This document shows, piece after piece, positions 10,620-22,900 of a stretch of 64,000 nt of DNA. The stretch's first letter is position 1, and the number at the start of each line of letters is the position of its first letter. This stretch comes from Fomes fomentarius (lineage: Eukaryota > Basidiomycota > Agaricomycetes > Polyporales > Polyporaceae). The notes below the pieces were generated by a model. That model ran no database searches, had not been told where the DNA came from, and worked only from the letters and a program-made list of their open reading frames with translations. The DNA lies in assembly GCA_022606135.1 (NCBI GenBank), contig JABYQN010000006.1, positions 2,480,001 through 2,544,000 on the forward strand. Direction: 5' to 3'. A program made the translations under genes and the position numbers.

Positions 10620-11869
10620 GCAAAGATGTCGACTGAAGTGCATGCGGAAGATTCGTCATCCGTCAATGGTGACGAACAAGGCGGGCGTTGAGCTCAATAT
10701 GTATGCCAGGTAGGGACATGCAGTCCAGAAATTTGAACGCGTCCTGGAATACGTTAAACACAGCCCAAGCCTCTGATGTTTTTTGCTGATCTTGGGGAAG
10801 GTAATCGGCGCGTATTGCGTCGTCAAAGTGTTGGCAGAGACTGCACGTTGAAGATGTGCAAAGACGTACAGGCCTGCTAGTCTGCCAAAACAGAGAGTAG
10901 GCCAGAGGAGTCTCCGACTCAGGAGAGTACGAGTTGGGTGCAGTACGAAAAAGGCAGAGAGTGTCAAGGTGAGAGTTCGGACTGGAGAGCCCATCTTCGT
11001 CCTGTACTTGACTGCCGCGCCAGTGGCCACAGTCAGATCGACATCGCCTAATTCACTAGCCGAATTCGCTACTAAGAAATTAGTATGTGAGTGCTTAGTG
11101 CTATGTGGAGCTCTCCAGCCATCTGATCCCGAGCAGAATAACACAGCATTCATGGACATGGCGTTGGATTCAAGTACTATATTAAATAATGCAGGTTGTG
11201 GGACTCGTCGACGAGGAAGTTAACTGAAGGTACAAACCTGACGTCGACTCCACGATGCGTCCGTCATCGACTTACGAAAATCTGTTTCGGCGCCGCGGAT
11301 GCGTACCTCATCATGATCAAGGCCCTCAACTCGGTTGGTCAAGCCAATGGAAACGGACCATCCAGCGGTTGAAGGATCTCCCTCAGAATGGCCAGTTGAG
11401 TAAGCACAACTTGTCAGACAGATGAACCGGTTCGCCTGAGAGAATCCTAGTCGAGCAAATGGACATGTATACTTGAATGGACCAGATGCTGACAGAATCA
11501 CATACTACAGCATACCTACCTATATACACAACGATGTCCGTGAGACGAAAGTTAGTGGGTAACGAGCGAATGATAGACTTGGTAGAGTAGTATACCGGGT
11601 AACTAAGACGTGCACGTACGGTAGGGTGGATAGAGAAACACGTATCGAGGGGGAGCTATGATACAGCCACAGTCAGGAGAAAGGCAACCCAGCAGCCTGC
11701 ATGTACACTGAAGTGAGAATGGCCGCAAACGAGTGGAATTCTGGGACAGCAACAAGGTACTTCATGCATGTACACGCCCTGCAAAGATAACTCATGAAGA
11801 GCCTTGAAGGATCTCGGTAGGCAAAGTGATCACATACCGCTGACTATGGAGAGTTCTCCGGTGTCTATC
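10620..11869. other. Unresolved stretch with weak coding-like remnants
   Basis: About 1.25 kb between the DUF6534 start and the F-box stop. The minus strand has a 167-codon open stretch (10656-11159) and an overlapping frame near 10700-10790 reading about FKFLDCMSLPGIHIELNAR; the LNAR end recalls the end of the DUF6534 core. No full gene can be assembled: initiator, membrane helices and order do not fit. It may be a decayed or 5'-truncated DUF6534 relative, or simply the promoter of the neighbouring gene. The part from 11220 to 11869 shows nothing recognisable. Confidence 0.25.
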
Positions 11870-12895
11870 CTAGCGACACATCCCCTTGGGGTATATCTCC
11901 GGCAAACCTGCGCCGTGTGAGTCCTCCGTTCGGGCGTTGGTGGCCAACTCCCACAGCGATGGGCCATCGCGAGCACAGTCCACCCACTCCTTGCACGTAT
12001 CATCACCAAGCCTGGGTGACAAGACCACATGCAGACGGTCGTCCTTCTGCCGCACCCACTGGACGAGGGTGCGGAACGTCGTCTTGGGCGAGGTCGTCAC
12101 ATTCCCGTAGCGAGCGATCTGATACCAGGGATTCGTCAACCACTTCTTCTCCGCCACGGTCAGGACAATCATCTGTAGCGACCGATGCTCCAATACTCCC
12201 GGCGGCAGTCGCAGGACGTCCTGCTTGAAGTCGTTGCCCAGGTCGAGGAACGGCAGGGCGAGATGGGTCAGGTTCGGAAGTAGGCTATGCGGGGCGAACG
12301 ACGAGACCGACATATCCAGGATGCGTAGATGTACGATGTTGTGAAGCAGTTGCGAGCCATCCTGCAACTGGAGTCCCACTAGAAAGTGCCAGTCGTATCG
12401 GAAGGTGTGTGTGATGAGAGTCATCGAGCGCAAACGGTTGGGGAAGGGGTCTGAGGGAGGTGCTGCATCGGAGCTGGTCGGCTTGCGGTGGGACGCACTC
12501 CGCGCCTGAATGGACGGGGCAAGTGCACGAAGAGAAGCTGACATGAGCGCGAGATTCTCAACGTTAGGACAGGCGCGAAACACGTCCGCCTCGTTTGACG
12601 TGTTCGAGATGCCCGAGCTCTCTGTCCAGAGGTTGCGGACGAAGTGTCCCCAGGGGTGCGGACGAGACTGACGAGAGTACAGCGATCGCTTCACTCCAGA
12701 CGTCATTCCTGCCGAGTACGCCGGACTTGAGCGGTAAATCACCGTGGCGTATAGGTGAGGGAGCGCAATCTTCCTGGCCCAAGTGGAGACGAGGGATATG
12801 GACTGGGCGGCGGGATGAGAGCTGCGGGCAGCAAGGTCCAGGATGCGTATAACGAGCTCTGTAGGCAGGTCGGAGAACGGCTGTATCGACTCCAT
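11870..12895 (-). CDS. F-box domain protein
   Basis: Probable substrate-recruiting subunit of an SCF ubiquitin ligase, of the large fungal F-box families. The chosen start (12895) gives MESIQPFSDLPTELVIRILD, placing the F-box motif LPxELVIRIL at residues about 9-17 and continuing SLVSTWARKIALPHLYATVI, the usual second half. An in-frame upstream ATG at 13030 would add 45 unconserved residues. The remainder (about 290 residues) has scattered leucine-rich segments such as IVHLRILDMS and LLPNLTHLALPFLDL, suggesting degenerate LRRs, and no introns. The C-terminal part reads VEDCARDGP-like text typical of basidiomycete F-box orphans. The target cannot be predicted. It is followed upstream by a long intergenic region shared with a divergent SDR gene. 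Confidence 0.75.
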   Translation of the reverse strand: MESIQPFSDLPTELVIRILDLAARSSHPAAQSISLVSTWARKIALPHLYATVIYRSSPAYSAGMTSGVKRSLYSRQSRPHPWGHFVRNLWTESSGISNTSNEADVFRACPNVENLALMSASLRALAPSIQARSASHRKPTSSDAAPPSDPFPNRLRSMTLITHTFRYDWHFLVGLQLQDGSQLLHNIVHLRILDMSVSSFAPHSLLPNLTHLALPFLDLGNDFKQDVLRLPPGVLEHRSLQMIVLTVAEKKWLTNPWYQIARYGNVTTSPKTTFRTLVQWVRQKDDRLHVVLSPRLGDDTCKEWVDCARDGPSLWELATNARTEDSHGAGLPEIYPKGMCR

Positions 12896-13849
12896 GTTCC
12901 ATGAGGCTACGATAGGACTGGATGCTGGTGATAGAAAATACTGCGAGGACGGAAGCAAACAGAATGACCGTAGGCACGCCGTCGGCATCAATGGTCCTAG
13001 ATCGGCTTCATGGGAATCGTCAATCAGCATTGGCTCTCGTGACGGAGGGAAATCAAGATACGCACGAGGGCGACGGGTCAGAGAGCTTCCGGGACGAAGA
13101 CGGGTGGACGGGAGTGTGCTGGTATCGGTCGGCGGGATCGAGGGGATTTGCGGCGCTGGATTATGTATAGGGATGTCGTGGGCCGTAGGCGGTCGAACGA
13201 CTTGCTAGTGCTAGACGCGCCCATATACAGCCCTGGAAACCGGCTGTTCAACATGTGGTCAGAAATTCAGTGGGACCGCATAAGCACATTCGTTTCATAT
13301 TCCAGATATGTGCGGGGTTCCAGGATTTGTGTGCAAGACTATGACAGACGTACCTCTGAATGGTTCCTCTTCTGGTGTGACACGCACGCTATGGTACGTT
13401 AGCGCCCTCGGCGGGGTTTTGAGAATTGAGGATGGGTGCTTTGCTATGCCTCGGCAGAGGAGAAGAAGTCGTACCTGTAGCCTAGTGCCACTACTACCGG
13501 CGTACCTGACTGAGCACTGTTGGGCTGCACGAGTGTCTGAAACAAATCGCGGTTACCGCACAACCCTGATTGGCGTTAGCAGCCTTTTAGCCTCCGAGCC
13601 CGCACACCCGCTTGCAGACGCTCGCGGAGGCGAATTGAACGCCCGTTGGTACTCCGGACGAACCGGTCCGAGTCGAATCGCCAGGTCGGCCGAGGCGCGA
13701 CGCGGCGCCGCCGTGATGGACATACACCGTGGATGTGCCACCGCACCGCGGCGGTGCAAGTACTATCTCATCTCTTTCCTCCACCTTCATTCTTTCTTCC
13801 AGGGTCTGTGGCCTTTCTTCATCCCTTCAATCATTGAATAGTCCGCACC
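12896..13849. other. Intergenic: divergent F-box / SDR promoter region
   Basis: 954 bp between two divergent start codons. Open frames on both strands (for example 13308-13841) show no homology I recognise and no splice-consistent pattern. The last ~60 bp before 13850 are pyrimidine-rich (CTTTCCTCCACCTTCATTCT-like), typical of a fungal core promoter or 5' UTR. No TATA box is obvious. Confidence 0.45.
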
Positions 13850-15496
13850 ATGTCGGATACAGTCGTAACGGTCAACTCGGCCCCCCTGTCCCTTGCCGAT
13901 TTCTGGGACCCCTTGTACGATTCGTTTGATGTGGATCTTATCATGAAGGTGCTCTCGCACACAGCATTCAGTGAGTTAGACCTCCCACATGGTTCTTGTC
14001 CGCATGACTGACTCTGTGCAGGTCCCTTCTTCACCTTCTTTATCCCGCTCTTCTACATCTTCCGCGGTGCTCGCTGGCCCGACCCCCTTGTTGTCATTAC
14101 CGCTGGATACAACGTTGTCTTATCTGCCTTCTGTGAGTGCACAATCTGTGTGCTGCACCGCCACCAACGCATCTATCTCTTCTGCAGGGTTCTTGAGATG
14201 GTACTCTCGCCTGTATCGCAACCAGGGTAGTCTTCTCTTCGGTCCTGGCCGTCCTGACTGGGGTGAACAACTTGTTGTTGTGACTGGAGGTACGTTCAAC
14301 CACACAATGTGCGCGCGGAAAGTCAATATTGTTGCTCCAGGCTCGTCCGGCATCGGAGAACTGATCGCCAACACTCTTGCTGTCCGTAACGTCACTGCTG
14401 TCGTGCTAGATGTCAAGCCTATCGTCACTGAGAACTGTAAGTAACCTCCAATCACAAGATATCACCTAAATCTTATACCATGTGATGAAGACAACATCAC
14501 TTACTACAAGTGCGATGTTTCAAAATGGGAAGAGGTCGAGCGAGTTGCCAAACAAATTGTCGAAGAGGTCACTCCCACTTGCTCTCTGTTGGAGATGCGG
14601 ATCTGACACAACCTATAGCTCGGGCACCCTACTATGCTCATTAACAACGCTGGTGTGGTGCAGGGCAAGGCCATCCTCGACCTTAGTCCTGAGGACGTTC
14701 AGCAGTACGTGAAACGTATTGAACACACGTTTGTGATGGCTTAGTCGAGTTTCCCTAGGACATTCTCTGTCAACACCTTGGCTCACTTCTGGACGCTGAA
14801 AGCGTTCCTGCCTGAAATGATCAAGCAGAACAACGGCCACATTGTACGTATGCATACCTCACAGGCAGCACAGTTTCTTCCTCACGGATTGATTAGATCA
14901 ACGTATCCTCCGTGTCTGGTATGGTGGGCATGGCACGTTTGAGTGCGTACTAGTTTCCTTTCTCTGAACGTCCACAGTCGTGTTATTAAACGGGTGTTAC
15001 TTCGCAGCCGACTATGGTGCCTCCAAAGCGGCTCTCATCAGCTTGCATGAGTCGCTTCGCTACGAGCTCGACCACGTCTACAATGCACCCAAGGTCCGGA
15101 CAAGTCTGGTGATCGCAGGGCACATCATGACGCCGCTCTTCTCCACCGTCCGCCACCCCACGTCGTTATTGTACAAGTTCTTCTTCCCGAGCCTTGCTCC
15201 TGTTGATGTTGCCAAGTCGATCATCGCAGCGCTTGACGAGCAGCACTCTCGTGTCTTGTACATGCCATTCTATGCGCACTTCGTGCCGTTCCTGCATGTG
15301 TTCCCAAGCTACCTTCGCGATCTGGCGCAATGGGTGAGTCGGTTCGAGCCACTACCTCCACACGGGCACTGACGTTGGTCTGCTACAGGTCACCGGGTGC
15401 GATTACGCCATGAAGGATTTTGTCAAGGTCTCGGGGCGCCGTACGGAGGAAGGCCCCGCGCCTGCTGCCCCTCAGCCGCGCGACAAAAGGTCGTAA
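13850..15496 (+). CDS. Short-chain dehydrogenase/reductase, SDR16C-like, membrane-associated
   Basis: NAD(P)-dependent oxidoreductase of the classical SDR family, resembling SDR16C retinol/17beta-HSD-type enzymes; the natural substrate in fungi is unknown, probably a lipid alcohol or ketone. The start [20 protein letters not shown] is followed by hydrophobic segments [13 protein letters not shown] and [14 protein letters not shown] that likely anchor it to ER or lipid droplets. The cofactor motif TGGxxGIG is formed across an intron (VVVTGG then SSGIGE). Other motifs: CDVSKWEEV (adenine-ring pocket), MLINNAGVV (NNAG), INVSSVSG (catalytic Ser) and YGASKAAL (catalytic YxxxK). About nine short introns are needed. 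The C-terminus after RDLAQW continues [18 protein letters not shown] and ends DKRS. All catalytic residues are present. Confident on class, not on substrate. Confidence 0.9.
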
Positions 15497-15843
15497 GTGA
15501 TGGCTCTGCTTCTTCAAGTATGTCTGGAATGGTTGGATACTAGTAGGGCAGGTGGTAATGTATTGGTATAATTTATGTGCCTTGTCGCGATATATCCCTG
15601 TACGACAGGGCTGACTGCGGCCGGTTCCGAGCGTGCACGAGTCCGACGGCTGACGCAGACGTCTCGGCGGATGTACTGTCTGTCATTGTGGATCGCGTTT
15701 CTCGAGTGCCCGACAGTGGTTCTTCACATCTCGATCTCTTCACACAAACCACATCCGTTCAGCCGCGTTGAACTTGACTCCGCTCTTCCACCTCCAACCC
15801 TCTCCTCAGGCAGGAAGCCCCAAGCGCGACACCTCTCTTCCTC
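15497..15843. other. Intergenic spacer
   Basis: 347 bp between the SDR stop and the next start on the same strand. It should contain the SDR terminator and the promoter of the orphan gene. The CTCTTCCACCTCCAACCCTC-type pyrimidine-rich block near 15780-15830 precedes the start. No gene is seen. Confidence 0.45.
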
Positions 15844-18800
15844 ATGTTTACCAGGGTCCTCTCTCGGCCCTTCTTCATGAGGCGGGGCTCACAAACAGAC
15901 CCCATTGGGAGACCACTCAAGATCTCTAGCACAGGGTCGGCGAAGGAAAAGCTCGAGGAACACGAGTCTAAGGGCTTGCAGCCTACTGTTAAGACCAACG
16001 GGCCGGAGGGACCAGTTGACAAGGAGCAGCCAATGGTACGTACACCGGCGCATATGTCCACATAGAGATTTGAACCGAAGGCGATACAGGTTGCGAAGCA
16101 GACAGAGTTTATGATCACTGTCGATGCGGATGGACAAGTGAGTGTTCGAATAGGCAACTTCGTTCGCAGCTCACACTGCATGCCGAAGCACATCGGTTGG
16201 GTCCAGGGAATTGACGAGAATTGTCCTCCGCCTGAGACCTTCCAGTTCTGTCATAGCGCGTACAAGATGGTCACGGAGGGGCTCAATCAGCCAGTACTAG
16301 ATGGCACCGACAGCTCTAGAAACGACATAAGCGGTTCATTTGTCCTCGTCGACACCTCCAATTGCTCGCCGAATGGGAAGGAAGAGCAAGATGCGAACGA
16401 ACAGATCGACTCGGACGAAGTCGAAGAGGAGTTCCAGACGCCGACCTTGGACCTCGCAGATGTCTCCTTCCCACCTCCTGTATGCGCAATGAGCTCTGCA
16501 TACATACCGTTCCGCTCACACCTACCACATAGATCGTGACTGAGGCTAGTCGCCCGCCTTCACCTGCACCTGTTGCGTCTCCCCCATTACCGCAGCAATC
16601 GGATGTCGAGGGAGGGGACATCCGCGCCACCCGGACTGGAATGCTGTCGGACATCAGTGAGGCGGAAGAAACTGACAGTTGTGAAGCGCTCTTTAATCCG
16701 AGAACGAATGCAACTACCGCATCCCCTAGGTTGCTCCATGCCACTAGTCATCTAGGCAACCTCACGTTCTCATCGTTTGGCTCTTCCTATCGCAGCATCC
16801 GGGATCCCGGTGATGTTGCGGGCGGTTCTACCACCGTGCCTCCAGAACCTCATGATATCCCAACCATCCCACCATATGCCGAAAGCGTCGAGGAGTTCGT
16901 CGTCACCCTCGTTTCCCTTGGCCATGTTCCAGTCATCCAGCAACTGACGGTACCGGAACTGGCCCATCAGAATGTATGCTTGAAAGTCGAGGGCATCGCA
17001 GCGGGTATCGATCATGCGATGTGCAATGTACCGACGGCCTCGGAATTCGTCACCGAAGACTCTACCCCTCTGGCGCAACCCCTTCAGATTCCCCTGCAGG
17101 TGCACGCTGCCAAGATCATTCACGAAGAGGAGTTAAAAGAGCCTATCACCCAAGAGAACGATCCAGTCGATGAAGTTGCGGACGTCCCTGTTCCGAGCAC
17201 GTACGCGGAAGCAACAAATGTAGGTGTCGTGTCGTGTCCTCTGGTATATCAATCGCTGAGGTATTGGAATTGTCAGCTTGCGTTGCAGTATCCGAGCAAG
17301 TCCTCTCAGATCCTGAAACAACCTCTTGCATCCAGCATGCGTCCATCGGCCTCTAACTCAGTTTGTAGCACTTCTAGGGCTCCTTCACCGAGCCGAGCTT
17401 CCAATGCTACCTCGAATCTTGTGGACTGTGCTAGGCCAATTCTGGAAGCTGCATTCCCTGTCGCACTGCCCATTCCCTCCACCGGTTCGACACTGCCTAC
17501 TACTTCAGCTTCATGCATCTCAGTCTCTCTCGCCGTCTTCACCGGTACGACCCAAGCTGTGCCCTCTTTGAGTTCGATAGCTCCCGTCACCGCATCCTCT
17601 TCTACTGTTCGGGTTGCTACCATCATCCCTACCCAACCTGTTGCCCGTACCAATTCGAGTTCCACGCCGCATGTAGTCGATTCGCAAGCAACTCCACTAC
17701 CTCGATCTCAAGGAGAATACATAGACAGCAAGCCGGTCAATTCGTCACCAGCGGCTTCCGTCCTGGCAATGCAGAAGAGGGTCGGTGCAGCGCACACGGC
17801 GGATCGTCCGAACTGGGCATTGGCTCCCGATGAGCCTCCGGTACAGAAAGCCAGAGCCTCCCGACAGCCACGACAGCGTGGACGGGGGTCAGGGCCAGTG
17901 ACGAACAATCCGAGTTCGCGCAGTAGAGAGCACAGTCGAGGGCGCCGCAGCCGTCGAGGTTCAGATGCAAGCGGATCGGCTCAGACTAGGTCCCCCGCGC
18001 CCGCCACGCCTGCGCTTGTTCATGTGGTCGCATCTTCTGTCCCTACTGGATCAGCTCTTTCCGTGGCCAAGTCTGGAGCTGAGGAGACATCTGCAGACTC
18101 CTCGTTCGCGCAAGACAAGCTTGCGGCGTCCTCTGCAACCGCCACGCAAGTTCCTATCTCGTCGGTCATGCCTCCTGAGACTGTGGCGTCGGCTGATATA
18201 GCCGCTCCCCTGGTTAGATCTACGACTGCCGAGAAGACACTGGCGGCACTCTCTGTGGCGGAGGGGAAGTCTGTGATGCTCTCTTTGGAGCCGACCGACA
18301 AGAACGCTGCGAAGGAGCTTCAGTACCACCAAGATATCAGACCCATCGGGGGCTCTCAGATCACAGGATGTCTCCAATCATGTGAAGACATCGTTCCATC
18401 TGCCAGAGTCACTATGTCAGTCGACAAACCTCAGCCTGTGAAAGTGCCCCGCACGATTGAAGAAGCCCAGCCTCCGCAAACATCGCAGCGATTGACCCAC
18501 CTCCAGTCCGTCAATGATCTACCGCTAGTTACAGAACGGCGGTTTGCGCCACGATCCGCCGCGTGTGAGGGACAACAAGCTGCGGCAGAAACCCAAGATG
18601 GCCCCGACGAATGGCTTGGACGCGCTAACTCATGGATTGGGCAAAGCCCCGAGCACACCCCCTCACGAGCGTGCCCCATCAATTCCATATCTTCTTCCAC
18701 TCAGCCATCTCTTGTACCGGTGCATTCAACAACACCTTACAACGTCGCGGCATCCTCTATCCATGCTCTTCGTTCACCAACGGAGTTTCCCTCGCGCGGC

Positions 18801-19682
18801 TTGAACAGGAACGCACCTGTATGGGAGCCTCGAACCCGAGCACCGACGACAGCCTCGTCGGAGGGGTTGACGTCCCCGAACGGTTTGGGGGCTCCGAGCC
18901 CTGGCATGAGTCCATTCGCATACGGCATAGATGCAGACATAGAGAATCTACGGAGGATGCTACGCAATTGTGGGATACAGGAATCCGATGCTGCAGTATC
19001 AGTGGGAGGCCGCGCAAGCCCTAGCTGTCCGACTGTCGTTACATTAGCTGGTGCCCGCGCGACGATGGAGAACGAGCCCGCCATTGCACAGGGCCCCGGA
19101 TCAGCCACCAATCGCCCAGCACAGAGCACGGTACGTCCGGAGCCTGATCTACCTCTGCCAGTGAACATGCAACCACACCGTAGCCAGCAGGGTGGCGAGC
19201 ACACCCCATCAGCTCGTTCAAGTCTTCCTCAACTTCACTGCCCATCCTTTGTCCCGTTCCCGGAGAATATCACACGTCCTCCCATCCGACCGTGTTACGA
19301 TCTCGAGGGCTCCCTTCGTTCGGGTCTCCCACAGGGTCTAGCAGAACCAGTCGCTTTGTTTGGCAGCCCCGACAAGTCTAGGCCGTCTCTACGTGCGCGA
19401 TCGTCGACTTCGCTCCGGGACGTCGCTGGACCGTCATGCGGTTCTACGCAATTCTTTACGCCGTCACGTCCGCCGTTCGCAGGCACTCCTCAACGCAATT
19501 TCCGCACCCCGCCGGAGCTCAGTCCCTCTCCAGTGTTCCCTGGTTCATACACTATGAGCTTCGTCACGAGGCCGATATCCAACGTACAGCGTCCGCCGAC
19601 TGGACCACATGGAACACCCTTCAGCAAGCGTCGTCAGCCTACTTCTGGTCCCGGACAACAGAATCAAGGCTGGCTTCCTTGA
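15844..19682 (+). CDS. Large serine/proline-rich orphan protein (~1240 aa)
   Basis: I do not recognise this gene. Three exons are inferred. The first begins MFTRVLSRPFFMRRGSQTDP and ends QPM at 16035. The second (from about 16090) begins VAKQTEFMITVDADGQVSVR. The intron 16480-16533 joins SFPPP to IVTEASRPPSPAP, opening into a single exon of more than 1040 codons. The first 200 residues look the most ordered, with a possible beta-rich segment around GQVSVRIGNFVRSS. The rest is low-complexity Ser/Pro/Ala/Thr with basic RS-like patches (RQRGRGSGP, RSREHSRGRRSRRGS) and no predicted membrane helix, so a largely disordered nuclear or scaffold protein is possible. It ends GQQNQGWLP. Long uninterrupted coding in a single frame supports a real gene; function is unknown. 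Confidence 0.72.
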
Positions 19683-19928
19683 ACACCTCCCGTTCGAAGT
19701 CGGAACCAGGCCACTCTCCTTGGAATCAAGCACAGTTTCTCCATGGCCATCTCGCTAGTAATTCACCCCCACATATCTAGTTGTGTATCCAAACCCTATC
19801 TTGTAGCATGTGTTCAACGATCATCATCTTTAGCCTGCCTTTTTGAAGCTAGAGTACATGTAGATCCAAACGATACTGTCATCATCTGAGCTGGATGTAA
19901 TATACAATCTCTTCATGACACATGACCA

Positions 19929-22900
19929 TCACACCTTGATCACGCGAGCGAGCTCCCCGACGAGCTTCTGCAGCCGCTTTGTCTCGTACTCGGCCAGCGT
20001 CGCATTCTTCTCGATCGTGAACGCCTCGGTCAAGGCAGGGAGCGTCGTAGCACCATATCCTGCACGTGAAAGAGCACTTAGTTCGACCGCCTATTGACGA
20101 CGAGAAGGCAGCTCACCAAGCCACTTCCCGGGAGCAACGTCGAGGTTGCGATACCACTCGCGATCCTTGATGCCGTCCTCGTGAATGAAGCCGTGCTCAA
20201 ACGCTTTAAGCTTCTGGTTGACCGCGAGGATGCGCTTCACCGCCTTCTTGAATTTCTTAGTCGGGAAGTGGTGCTTGTCGAACACCTGGACGGTCTCTTC
20301 GCTCAACTCGCGCTCACGCTGCTCCCATGCCGGCGCGCGTCCACTGCGGGGCTGGAACGGGAGCATGCCGTACTTCGACTTCATTGACGAACACTCGAAC
20401 GCCTTGTCTGCGTGTATATCGACAGAGGTCAGGGCGGAGAGCCTCGCCGCGTCGTGGTGGGGGCACGGCTTGCCGAAGAACTCCTTGAGCCGACAGAGCC
20501 CGGTGCGAATCTTGCGCCGGAAGAAGTGGCGGCGGGCGAACTTGTGCAGGAGCTTCTTGAGCTTCTTCTCGGCGGCGGCCTTCTCGTCGTCGAGCTTGAG
20601 GCTGGCCTTTTGGAGGGACTGGATTGCGTTGCGGAGGCCGCTGAAGTCAACGTCCAGTGAACTTGTGGACGCGATGGACTCGACCCTGCATAAATAGACT
20701 GTGAGCATAGTTTCTGGCCTGACACCAAGCGAACGCACTTCTCAAGGTACTTCTCGAGCTCGAATGTGTGGTGGGTGGTGTTGATGGGTAGCACGATGGA
20801 ATCCGCAAGACGGAGAGTCTGCAGACCGAGATGCTTGGCAATTGCCACCTGCAGGCGCATGGGCTCACAGTGAGAAAACGCAACTGATGGTTATCGTTCT
20901 GCTACTTACATGGCGGTAGAAACCGGGATCGCCATAGAGCTCCTCCCATCTCTGCGAATCAAAGACAGAGTGGTAGTGGTAGACGGGATCTTGCAGCGTG
21001 CTGCCGAATCCGCCTTGTGCAGATGCAATCTATCAAAGGGGGGCGGTGAACACCCAACGTGGCATCTCAAACATCATAGACGTACCCCGTTGCGCTGCAC
21101 AAAGACGGTAAAGTCGCTGCCGGACCCAAGCACGCCAACCCCAGTGCTATCAGAGAAGCTATCAACTTCAGCTGCCTCGTACACCGCGAGAGCTTCAGCA
21201 TCAAGGTGTTCGCCAGTCAAGACACCGTTGTCCTTGGTAGCGTCCCAAAGCGTCTTTCCCGGCTGAGTTGGGTGAGCTATGTCCTCGGCAGCAGCACGCA
21301 CGAGGTGCGCGAGCGACGGGGTAGCCGACACACGGAAGCGCGAGCCAGATACCGACGAGTCTACAGTATGGGTTCGCGTCAAGACCAAAGGCGGTATTCA
21401 GGAAAAGTAAATCAACAGCGTACCAAGGTTCAAATAGGCGACAACGTGCTCGTCAATCCAATCCGCGAAGTCTTCTCCCCACTCCGTGCTTCCAATCAGC
21501 CCATACTCCTCCGCATCCCAGCTTGCGATGAGGATGGTGCGAAGAGGAGTCCATCCGTTCCTAAGCAGATGTCCCAGTCCGCGGACGACCTCGTGGACGG
21601 AGGAAGTACCAGAGGAAGGGTCAACCGCACCCAGAACCCAGGCTATCGCATTGCCCTCAGACACGGACAAATTTCCGGAGAGGACGAGTCACGTACCATC
21701 GCGGTGATTGCCTACAATAAGTACTTCGTTTTTGATGTGCCCTGGAATAACGCCAATGGTGTTCCAAATCGGAATGACCTTGTCGTCCACTGCGAAGAAC
21801 GTAGCATGAGTATTAAGCACTCACACAGCGTGTTTCCAGTTGTTACCATTGTTCACCAGAGAGATGGTACGGTTCTGTCCACCCTCCTGGATCTCCTTCA
21901 GGAGGACTTGAGCGTTCGCCCAAGAGAGAGGAAGACTGGGGATGGTCGGAATGTTGGTGCCATTCGTGCGAGTGCTGTTTTCATACGACGGGTAGCCAGG
22001 AGTGGTGGGGTCGCTGTACGCAGTGTCGATACGAGTTGCATATAGTCAAGGAGCTGTTCGACCTACCCAGGGTAGATGGACAAGAATTGAGTGCTACCTC
22101 TCTGGACTGAGTTTGGGTTGCGTGCGGGCCCGTTCGGATACCTTGTGGCCTTAGGTCAGAACATATGCGACAATGGGACGAACAGGACAGACATACGGGG
22201 CATAACCATTCTCCACTGTCACAGTTCCGTCATCACGGGGGTCAGAATAAATCAGAGTTGCAACAGCACCACGTTCCTGCGCGCCCTTGACCTGGTATAG
22301 CACATATATGAGCTGAGGATCCATGAGTCTTCGGTCCATTTGATGTACTCACCTTCAGGCCACGGAAATTACCACCATACCGCGTTATGACAATGGTGCC
22401 GTTGAGGTCAACACCTACGGCCCAATGAGCATATATGCGACTCCGCAACGCATACAGCCGTACCTTGAGCATCAAGCGCGTCATAGTCCTCCTTCCGACC
22501 ATAATTCGCGTACACAAGCTTGCCCTTCGCGCTCCCTCCCTTACTGAGGCCATGCCAAGTCGTGACCGCCTCGTAGTACTTGCCGGCGTCCGGGTCTGTC
22601 TCATCAGCGACTTCCTCCAGTTCCGCGGTCCAAACCGCGTTCCCATCCTCATCTAAGATCTCCAGGCTGTGGTCAAGAGGCGTGTTCATGACCGGATAGT
22701 ACGTATCAATCCATGCGGTCGGGCCCTTGAGCTTGCTGATCCCAAGGGTCGCGTCGCGCGACTCGGGGGACCCAGCCGAGAATACAGGTAGCGTGGGGGG
22801 TGCCTCGATGCCTAGCTCGGTCTGGAGGAGGGCTAGGAAGTCCTTCGCAGTCTCATAGTCCCCAGTGCTCCCGGCGAGGTGCGGCTTGGTCGCATACTGG

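Noticed and set aside
12843..13208. 121-codon plus frame opposite the F-box N-terminus
   Set aside because: No motif or splice support; it overlaps the conserved F-box coding strand.
21206..22045. 279-codon plus-strand open frame
   Set aside because: It lies antisense to M28 peptidase exons containing catalytic motifs, has no homology, and arises from codon bias of the real gene.
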